NCBI GenBank assembly: GCA_049642465.1
Contig: JBAROV010000247.1
Location: 1 to 64,000 of the forward strand
DNA from: CAWDPQ01 sp049642465
Lineage (GTDB): Bacteria > Acidobacteriota > Vicinamibacteria > Vicinamibacterales > 2-12-FULL-66-21
Reading direction: 5' to 3'
DNA: 64,000 nucleotides
The position numbers were made by a program, and so were the translations under genes. This document shows positions 1 through 6,792 of the stretch, piece after piece (positions within the stretch are counted from its first letter, which is position 1; each line of letters opens with the position of its first letter). The notes under the pieces are model-generated. The model was not told the DNA's origin. It saw only the letters and a list, made by a program, of their open reading frames with translations, and made no database searches.

Positions 1-2
1 AC

Positions 3-317
3 TTCGACGAGCGTCGAGCGCGGGCGCTCGAGGGGGTCGTGATGTACCGCCCGGGTGCCGCTGCGCCGCTGCAACCGCCGGCGGCCGGCGGCGAGACCAA
101 GCCCTCGGCGGCCGACGCTGGCGACGCACAGGAGCGACGGCGCCGCCGGCGACGGCGTGGAAGAAGGAGGGGGCACCTTCCCCAGGGTCAAGAACCGGCT
201 CGTCGTGAAGGCGGCGCCGGCGATCAGGGCGAGGGTCGGCAGGATGCGCCCCGCGAAACCGGCGGCAGTCCGCCGGCGGGCAATACAGGCAACGGAGGCG
301 CGTCCAGCGACTCGTGA
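3..317 (+). CDS. C-terminal end of an unidentified protein with an Arg-rich tail (5' partial)
   Basis: An open frame enters from the left edge and stops at 315-317, giving about 104 residues. It starts FDERRARALEGVVMYRPG, then becomes low-complexity: Pro/Ala/Gly-rich, a block of consecutive Arg residues (about residues 46-58), then a Gly/Glu/Arg tail. Such basic tails are common on RNA-binding proteins in high-GC bacteria, and pcnB later in this window has one too, but nothing here identifies the family. Its stop overlaps the GTG start of the first glycosyltransferase (GTGA), so it probably lies upstream in the same transcript. Product unknown; nucleic-acid binding is only a guess from the charge. 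Confidence 0.5.
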   Translation, partial: FDERRARALEGVVMYRPGAAAPLQPPAAGGETKPSAADAGDAQERRRRRRRRGRRRGHLPQGQEPARREGGAGDQGEGRQDAPRETGGSPPAGNTGNGGASSDS

Positions 318-1636
318 AGCTCGCGGTAGTCGTTCAGCGCTACGGCGCTGACATCAACGGCGGCGCCGAGCTGCACGCACGGTATATCGCCGAACGATTG
401 GCGCGTCACGCCAATGTCGAGGTCGTGACGACGTGCGCTCGCGACTACGTGAGCTGGCGAAACGAACTCCCGCCGGGTGTGGAGCAGGTCAATGGAGTTC
501 CGGTCCGCCGCTTTCGCGTGCGCCGCGAGCGGGACCCCAACGTCTTCGGCCGACGTTCTCAACACGTCTTCGACCGCAACCACTCTATCGCCGACGAACT
601 GATTTGGCTGGACAGCGAAGGCCCGGCAAGCGACGACCTGGTCGATTACGTCAGTTCTGCACCCTTCGATTACGTTCTGCTCTTCAGCTATCGCTATTAC
701 CACTCGTGGCACATCGCTCGGCGCATTCCGCAGCGGACCGTGCTCGTCCCAACTGCCGAACGAGATCCCGCGATTACCCTGGGGATTTTCGGCCCCGTGT
801 TCAGAGGCGTTCGTGCGGTGATGTACAACTCGCACGAAGAGCGCGCCATGATCCACGCGGCGGCTGGCAATCAGCGCATTCCGGGTGTGGTCGTCGGCGT
901 CGGGTCCGAAGTGCCCTCAAAGACCGACGCTCCCGGGTTCCGCCACCGATTCCACATCAATCGTCGATTTGCGATCTACATCGGCCGGATCGATGAGAAC
1001 AAAGGCTGCGGCGAGTTATTCCACTATTTTCAGCGATATGCGGCGACGTTTCCGCGCGGGCTCGATCTCGTGCTCGTCGGGAGTGCCGTCATGCCCGTTC
1101 CTGTGCACCCGCGCATTCATCATCTCGGATTCTTGAGCGATCAGGACAAGTTCGATGCGCTGGCCGCATCGGACCTTTTGATCATGCCATCGTACTTCGA
1201 GAGTCTCTCGATGGTCGCGCTGGAGGCATGGGCGCTCGGACGGCCGGTCCTCGCCAATGGACGATGCGATGTCTTGAAGGGGCAGTGCCTGCGCAGCAAT
1301 GCCGGACTTTTTTATGAGAGCTATGAGGAGTTTGCCGAGACGCTTTATGCGCTCGAGTCGAATGGCCCGCTACATGCTCGTCTCGGCCTGAATGGACGAA
1401 ACTACTTTGTGACGCACTATGCCTGGCCCGTGATCGTGCGGAAGTACCTCGACATGTTCGAGCGTTTGAGCGCTTCACGCGAGGAACTGCCGGCCATGGA
1501 GCCGCTCCCCCACTGGTGGGCGAGGCGTCGCGCCAATCGCCCGCCCGCGGCTCGACTCTTAAAGGAGATTCCGACAGGCCCGGCAGCCATGACCGGCGAA
1601 TCCTCCCCGATCGTCGACCGGCGACGTCCAGCATGA
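314..1636 (+). CDS. GT4-family glycosyltransferase (type A, copy 1)
   Basis: 440 residues, a normal length for a GT-B fold GT4 enzyme; expected to move a sugar from a nucleotide-sugar donor during cell-surface polysaccharide synthesis in the cytoplasm. The N-terminal acceptor half contains NGGAELHARYIAERLA near residue 15. The donor half starts with YIGRIDENKG near residue 222 and carries the EX7E signature in ESLSMVALE (about 296-304). No signal peptide or membrane segment is visible. GTG start, overlapping the previous stop by four bases. It resembles the fourth enzyme of this cluster (3929-5212) throughout, including the VEVxTTCAxDYxxWxNE stretch, so the two are paralogues. Substrate cannot be told from sequence. 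Confidence 0.88.
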   Translation: MKLAVVVQRYGADINGGAELHARYIAERLARHANVEVVTTCARDYVSWRNELPPGVEQVNGVPVRRFRVRRERDPNVFGRRSQHVFDRNHSIADELIWLDSEGPASDDLVDYVSSAPFDYVLLFSYRYYHSWHIARRIPQRTVLVPTAERDPAITLGIFGPVFRGVRAVMYNSHEERAMIHAAAGNQRIPGVVVGVGSEVPSKTDAPGFRHRFHINRRFAIYIGRIDENKGCGELFHYFQRYAATFPRGLDLVLVGSAVMPVPVHPRIHHLGFLSDQDKFDALAASDLLIMPSYFESLSMVALEAWALGRPVLANGRCDVLKGQCLRSNAGLFYESYEEFAETLYALESNGPLHARLGLNGRNYFVTHYAWPVIVRKYLDMFERLSASREELPAMEPLPHWWARRRANRPPAARLLKEIPTGPAAMTGESSPIVDRRRPA

Positions 1637-2871
1637 CAGCGAGCCGCCGGACTCCGCGCGTTCACCAGGTACTCGCCACGCTTGGCTACGGTGACGCGAT
1701 CGGTCACGAAGTGCTCGGGATCCAGCGCACGCTTCGGGGGGCTGGCTACGACTCCGAGATCTTCGTCGAGACGGCCGATCCTCGTCTCGAAGACCTGACA
1801 CTCGACTACCGTGACATGGTTGGCGAGGTCCAGCCGCACGATCTGCTGATTCATCACTTTTCCATTGGATCCCGCGCGTCACGCACGGCTTATGCCCTGC
1901 CCGGGCATATGGCCCTCGTCTACCACAACATCACCCCGCCGGAGTACTTCATCGGCATCCACAAGGAGCTGGTTAAGCTGTGTTTTCGTGGCCGCCGGGA
2001 GCTGGCTGCCTACGTGAACCGGTGCGACGTGGCCCTCGGCGACTCCGAATTCAACCGCCAGGAGCTCGAGAGCCTCGGGTTTTCCTCGACCGGGGTACTC
2101 CCTGTCGTGCCCGACTTCTCGCATCTCGATGTGCCGGCCGATACCGCGCCGCTCGGATTTGGCCGTGTGTTCGACGACGAGTTCACCAACGTGATGTTCG
2201 TGGGCCGGGTGATTCCGAGCAAGAAGTTCGAAGACGTCATCCGGGCATTCCACGTATACCGCACCCGGCTCAACCACAAATCGAGACTTCTCCTCGTGGG
2301 CTCGTATGGCGGGTTCGAGCGTTACCTCGCCATGCTGCAGTCTCTCGTCACCAAACTCGGCACGCCGGATGTGCTCTTCCTCGGCCACGTGTCCAATGAG
2401 GAACTGTCGGCGCTTTACGATGTCGCCGATGTGTTTCTCTGCGCCAGCGAGCACGAAGGCTTTTGCGTCCCGCTCGTCGAAGCGTTCTACAAGGGTGTGC
2501 CCGTGCTGGCCTACGCCGCCACGGCGGTTCCCGCCACGATGGACCGCGGCGGGGTGCTATACGACACGAAGGATCCGGACGAGATCGCGCGGCTGATCCA
2601 TGCGGTGGTGGACGATCGCCGCCTCGAAGCGGCGGTCCTGGCCTCACAGGACGCCGCACTGGCCCGGCTGCTGCAGCGCGACTTCAGGGGGACGTTGCTG
2701 CGCCACGTCGAGGAGGTGCTGCGAAGGCCGCCCCGCCCGGCGCCTGACGTGCCCTGGGACTTCTGGGCGCAGTTCGAGCAGTTCGATCGATTCGAAGCGC
2801 TACGTCAGTTTCGGCCGGCCCTGTATCGGGCCCTTCCGCCTGCACCAGCCGAGGCCACGCTTCCCCGATGA
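1633..2871 (+). CDS. GT4-family glycosyltransferase (type B, copy 1)
   Basis: 412 residues from the ATG at 1633, chosen because it overlaps the preceding stop as ATGA; an in-frame start further upstream at 1516 would run deep into the previous gene. Domains: an acceptor half with LVYHNITPPEYF and the LGDSEFNRQELESLGF block, then a GT-B donor half with FVGRVIPSKKFEDV (near residue 189) and HEGFCVPLVEA (near 273), the latter holding the donor-binding acidic residues. It is a paralogue of the next gene. Likely adds a sugar to an exported glycan or lipid-linked oligosaccharide; substrate unknown. Confidence 0.88.
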   Translation: MTASRRTPRVHQVLATLGYGDAIGHEVLGIQRTLRGAGYDSEIFVETADPRLEDLTLDYRDMVGEVQPHDLLIHHFSIGSRASRTAYALPGHMALVYHNITPPEYFIGIHKELVKLCFRGRRELAAYVNRCDVALGDSEFNRQELESLGFSSTGVLPVVPDFSHLDVPADTAPLGFGRVFDDEFTNVMFVGRVIPSKKFEDVIRAFHVYRTRLNHKSRLLLVGSYGGFERYLAMLQSLVTKLGTPDVLFLGHVSNEELSALYDVADVFLCASEHEGFCVPLVEAFYKGVPVLAYAATAVPATMDRGGVLYDTKDPDEIARLIHAVVDDRRLEAAVLASQDAALARLLQRDFRGTLLRHVEEVLRRPPRPAPDVPWDFWAQFEQFDRFEALRQFRPALYRALPPAPAEATLPR

Positions 2872-3932
2872 TCGTCAACCAGTGGGTACCTGCGGCGCAC
2901 CGTGGCGATGCGATTGGCGACAGCGCGCGGCGCGTGCGGCAAATGCTGCGCACGGCCGGTCATCGGTCCGACGTCTTTGCGTTGACAATTGACGATGTCC
3001 TGCGCGATGACGTTCGGTCGTTTTCCGATCCGGCGTCGCGCACAGGCGACGTCACCATCTTCCACTTCGCGCTGCCGTCGCCAATGACGGCGGCCTTCGC
3101 GTCGCTGAGTGGTGTGCGGATCCTCCAGTACCACAACATTACGCCGGCGTCGTTCTTCGCCCCGTACGATCCGCAGCTCTTTCGACTCGCCGCACTCGGC
3201 CGTCAGGAGCTGAAGTCGCTGGCGGGACACGTCGATCTCGCGCTGGGCGATTCCGAATTCAACAGGCAGGAACTGGAAGGGATGGGGTTCGCGCCGACCG
3301 GCGTTTTCCCGATTGCCGTCGACACGGATCGAATCACACAGGCGCCGCGCCTGCCGGCACTCGAGACGATCCTGGGCGACGGTCTCATCAACATCCTCTT
3401 CGTCGGACGAATCGTGCCCAACAAGCGTATCGAGGATCACATTCGGCTTGCCGAACAATACAAGCGGTACATCGACAGCTACTACCGCTTCATATTCGTC
3501 GGCCGCTATGATGGGCTCCCTCGTTATTACAATGCGGTGCGCGCGATGATTCTGCAATACCGGATGCTGCCGGATCGGTTTCTGTTTCCGGGAGCCGTCA
3601 GCGACGAGGAATTGGCGGCCTACTATCGATGGGCGGATGTCTACGTATCGCTCAGCGAGCACGAAGGATTCTGCGTGCCGCTCGTCGAGGCCATGGCGGC
3701 TGATGTTCCCGTGCTGGCATATGCTGCCGGCGCAGTCCCCGAAACGCTTGGTGGCGCGGGGCTCGTGTTTGCCCCGAAGGACCTCGAATTCGCTGCGGAG
3801 ATGGTAGGGTCACTCGTGTACGATCGCGACGTGCGGACTGAGATCATTCGGGGGCAGCGCCGCCGGCTCGCTGATTTCGCGTTGACGCGTATCGCGGCAC
3901 GCCTCCGCGACGTCGTGGCGGAGTTCGCGTGA
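2868..3932 (+). CDS. GT4-family glycosyltransferase (type B, copy 2)
   Basis: 354 residues; the ATG overlaps the previous stop (ATGA). It shares the YHNITP block, LGDSEFNRQELEGMGF, FVGRIVPNKR (near 178) and HEGFCVPLVEA (near 264) with the gene before it, so the pair arose by duplication or were recruited together. It is about 60 residues shorter than its partner because it lacks the C-terminal extension. Cytoplasmic; no membrane segment. Expected to act in the same surface-glycan pathway as its neighbours, perhaps adding the same sugar type to a different acceptor (inference). Confidence 0.87.
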   Translation: MIVNQWVPAAHRGDAIGDSARRVRQMLRTAGHRSDVFALTIDDVLRDDVRSFSDPASRTGDVTIFHFALPSPMTAAFASLSGVRILQYHNITPASFFAPYDPQLFRLAALGRQELKSLAGHVDLALGDSEFNRQELEGMGFAPTGVFPIAVDTDRITQAPRLPALETILGDGLINILFVGRIVPNKRIEDHIRLAEQYKRYIDSYYRFIFVGRYDGLPRYYNAVRAMILQYRMLPDRFLFPGAVSDEELAAYYRWADVYVSLSEHEGFCVPLVEAMAADVPVLAYAAGAVPETLGGAGLVFAPKDLEFAAEMVGSLVYDRDVRTEIIRGQRRRLADFALTRIAARLRDVVAEFA

Positions 3933-5212
3933 AAGTCGCGTTTGTCGTACAGCGGTATGGAACCGAGATTCTGGGTGGCTCCGAATACCACTGCCGGCTG
4001 ATTGCCGAACGCCTCGCCGCCCGACACAACGTCGAGGTGCTGACGACGTGCGCGGCGGATTACATCACCTGGAAGAACGAGTATCAGGAAGGAGCCGACC
4101 GGGTTCGTGGCGTGACCGTCCGGCGGTTTGCGAACGCCCGCACCCGGGACATTCAGGCGTTCAATCGCTACTCCGAGTGGATTTTCAACAATTCGCACAC
4201 CGCCAGCGACGAGGCGGAGTGGCTCCGTCAGCAGGGGCCGTGGTGTCCTGCGCTCATCGACTTCCTCGAACGCAGCCATCATCAATACGACGTACTCGTC
4301 TTCTTCACCTATCTCTACGCGCCGACGGTCATCGGGGTGAAGGTCGCTCCGCACAAAAGCATCCTCGTCCCGACCGCGCACGACGAACCGGCGATCCGTC
4401 TCGATCTCTACAAGGAGCTGTTCAGCCTGCCGGCCGGAATCGCCTACAACACCGACAGTGAACGTCGCTTTCTGACGACCCACTTCTCGATTCGCGCGAT
4501 CGAGGAAGAAACGATTGGCTGCGGGGTCGATCTGCCGCAGTCGCAGAACTATGCCCGCGAGCGCGGCTCCGACGGCACACTATCGGAAGAACCCGCGCCG
4601 GACGACTCATCACCGACGTTCCGTCCACATCTGGCGCAACGGGGCACGACCTTCCGGCGACGGCACCGCCTGCACGGTCCGTTTGCTCTCTACGGCGGCC
4701 GCATCGATCCAGGCAAAGGCTGCGAGGAGCTCATCGAATACTTCAGCACCTACGTGCAGGAAGGCGGAGATGCCTCGCTGGTGCTGATGGGCGTGAAGCT
4801 GATGCCGCTGCCCGAAGAACCGTTCATCCGGTTTGCCGGAAGGCTGTCAGATCAGGAGCGTCTCCAGGCGCTCGAGGCCGCGACCGTTGTCGTGGTCCCC
4901 TCGCCGTACGAGAGCCTCTCCCTGCTCGCCCTCGAGTCGTTTGCCGTCGGAACACCCATCCTGGCCAACGCTCGCAGCGAAGTGCTCGTGGACCACTGTC
5001 ACAAAAGCAACGCCGGCCTCTTTTACGCCGACCGCGACGAATTCACCGAGGCGCTCAAGTGGTTGCTTGCCGATCATCGGCTCCGCGCCGCCATGGGACG
5101 CAACGGCCGCAACTACGTGCGTCAGAACTATCGGTGGGACGTGATTCTCGGAAAGTACGAAAAGATGTTTGCCCAACTTCGTACCGCCAAGCCAGTGACG
5201 GCAAGGACCTGA
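3929..5212 (+). CDS. GT4-family glycosyltransferase (type A, copy 2)
   Basis: 427 residues starting GTG at 3929, overlapping the previous stop. Closest visible relative is the first enzyme of the cluster: both share a GGxExHxRxIAERLA start, the TTCAxDYxxWxNE block, LVPTAxxxPAI, a GRIDxxKGCxEL donor-site entry (near 254) and YESLSxxALE (near 326), the EX7E motif. An insertion of roughly 40 polar residues sits just before the donor domain (about 210-250). The stop codon abuts that of the convergent NtrC gene with no spacer, so no intrinsic terminator can lie between them. Confidence 0.88.
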   Translation: MKVAFVVQRYGTEILGGSEYHCRLIAERLAARHNVEVLTTCAADYITWKNEYQEGADRVRGVTVRRFANARTRDIQAFNRYSEWIFNNSHTASDEAEWLRQQGPWCPALIDFLERSHHQYDVLVFFTYLYAPTVIGVKVAPHKSILVPTAHDEPAIRLDLYKELFSLPAGIAYNTDSERRFLTTHFSIRAIEEETIGCGVDLPQSQNYARERGSDGTLSEEPAPDDSSPTFRPHLAQRGTTFRRRHRLHGPFALYGGRIDPGKGCEELIEYFSTYVQEGGDASLVLMGVKLMPLPEEPFIRFAGRLSDQERLQALEAATVVVVPSPYESLSLLALESFAVGTPILANARSEVLVDHCHKSNAGLFYADRDEFTEALKWLLADHRLRAAMGRNGRNYVRQNYRWDVILGKYEKMFAQLRTAKPVTART

Positions 5213-6706
5213 TTACTTCTGCAGGCCGCTCCTGAACTCCTGCACGTCCTCCTCGTCGCTCTCATCGTCTACCACGGAGTCGGGTGAGGCAGGTCGGCCC
5301 GTTGGCGGCACGCTTCCGCGCTTGCGTCGCGGGCGGATGTCGTGGCGCTTGATCATCTCGTTGAGCGTCGTCGGCTTGATGTGGAGCAGTTCCGCCGCGC
5401 GTTTTTGCACCCCGCCAGCGGCTTCGAGCGTCGATTCGATCAGGCGCTTCTCGAAGTCGGTGATGACCTCGCGGAACGAAATCCCTTCTGGCGGGACGAC
5501 GAACTGCGGCATCTGGAAGCGCCGGCTGCTGCGGACGTGATCGGGAACGAGATCGACGTCGATTCGGGATGAGGACGACAGCACCGCCGCGCGCTCGATG
5601 ACGTTCTCCAGCTCGCGCACGTTGCCGGGCCAGTCGTACTCGAAAAGCAAATCGAGCGCTTCCGGCGTCAGCTCGAGCGCGGTCTTCTGATTCTCCGCTC
5701 CGTACTTTTCGAGGAAGTGCTGCACGAGCAGCGGGATGTCGTCCTTGCGCTCGCGGAGCGCCGGCAAATTGACGGTGATGACGTGGAGCCGGTAGTACAG
5801 ATCCTCGCGGAACTTGCCCTCGTCCATCATCCGGCGCAGATCGACGTTGGTCGCAGCGATGATCCGGACGTCCACTTTGATGGTTTCGACGCCGCCAAGA
5901 CGCATGAACTCCCGCTCCTGGATAACGCGCAGGAGCTTGGCCTGCGTTTCGAGCGGAATGTTGCCGATCTCATCGAAGAAGATGGTGCCCTTATCGGCCA
6001 GTTCGAACAGACCCTTTTTCGGGTACACCGCGCCCGTGAACGCGCCCTTCACGTGCCCGAAGAGATTGGACTCGAGTAGATCGGGCGGCAGGTTGCCGGA
6101 ATTGACCGTGATGAACGCCCGCTCGGCTCGGGACGAATTCTGATGCAGCGCTCGGGCAACGAGCTCCTTGCCCGTGCCGCTCTCCCCGTTGATGAGAATT
6201 GTCGTCCGCGACGGCGCCGCCTGAATGATCAAGTCGAACACCTGACGCATCCGTGAGCTGCGACCGATGATTTCTCCGAAGTGGTTGGCGTGCGCCTGGA
6301 GGTTCTGGCGCAAGGCGCGGTTTTCGACGACCAGGCGCCGCTGCGCGAGCGCGTTGCGCAACACCACGAGCACTTCATCGTTCTTGAATGGCTTGGTGAT
6401 GTAGTCGAAGGCGCCGCGCTTCATCGCCGCGATCGCGTTTTCGACCGAGGCAAAGGCGGTAATCATCAGGACCGGCAGATCGTCGTCAAGCTTCTTGATT
6501 TCGTCGAGCGCCGAAATGCCGTCCATCCCGGGCATCATCACGTCGACGATCGCGGCATCAAACGGCATGCTGCGGATCAGGTCGAGGCCGGCGGCAGCAT
6601 TCGCCGCAAGCCGCACCTCGTAACCTTCGCGCGTCAGCAACGCCTCGAGGATCTCCCGCATGATCTCCTCGTCGTCGATGACCAGAATTGTGCCCTGTCG
6701 ATTCAT
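5213..6706 (-). CDS. NtrC-family sigma-54-dependent response regulator
   Basis: 497 residues with the standard three-domain layout. Receiver domain 1-125 with DDEE acidic pocket and phospho-acceptor Asp55 in IVDVMMPGMDG; AAA+ domain with Walker A GESGTGKE (174-181), the sigma-54 contact loop GAFTGA (221-226) and Walker B FFDEIG (243-248); C-terminal Fis-type helix-turn-helix around 433-457. A charged tail of about 40 residues follows. It should activate sigma-54 RNA polymerase after phosphorylation by the kinase encoded upstream (gap 86 bases). A sigma-54-like site precedes it at 6739-6753, suggesting autoregulation. Close to the ZraR/AtoC type; the signal is not evident. Confidence 0.95.
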   Translation of the reverse strand: MNRQGTILVIDDEEIMREILEALLTREGYEVRLAANAAAGLDLIRSMPFDAAIVDVMMPGMDGISALDEIKKLDDDLPVLMITAFASVENAIAAMKRGAFDYITKPFKNDEVLVVLRNALAQRRLVVENRALRQNLQAHANHFGEIIGRSSRMRQVFDLIIQAAPSRTTILINGESGTGKELVARALHQNSSRAERAFITVNSGNLPPDLLESNLFGHVKGAFTGAVYPKKGLFELADKGTIFFDEIGNIPLETQAKLLRVIQEREFMRLGGVETIKVDVRIIAATNVDLRRMMDEGKFREDLYYRLHVITVNLPALRERKDDIPLLVQHFLEKYGAENQKTALELTPEALDLLFEYDWPGNVRELENVIERAAVLSSSSRIDVDLVPDHVRSSRRFQMPQFVVPPEGISFREVITDFEKRLIESTLEAAGGVQKRAAELLHIKPTTLNEMIKRHDIRPRRKRGSVPPTGRPASPDSVVDDESDEEDVQEFRSGLQK

Positions 6707-6738
6707 CGTAAATACGTCTTACGTCCTGCGTAACCCCG

Positions 6739-6753
6739 GCAACCGGAATCCCA
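6739..6753 (-). promoter_or_regulatory. Possible sigma-54 promoter before the NtrC-type regulator
   Basis: On the minus strand the site reads TGGGATTCCGGTTGC: the invariant GG and GC are ten bases apart and the -12 half TTGC is perfect, but the -24 half matches only TGG of TGGCAC. Transcription would begin near 6727, about 20 bases before the ATG at 6706. Plausible because the gene itself encodes a sigma-54 activator. Confidence 0.35.
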
Positions 6754-6792
6754 CGCCAAATGCAGGGATCCGGGGCACCGCTTGTCGAAATT

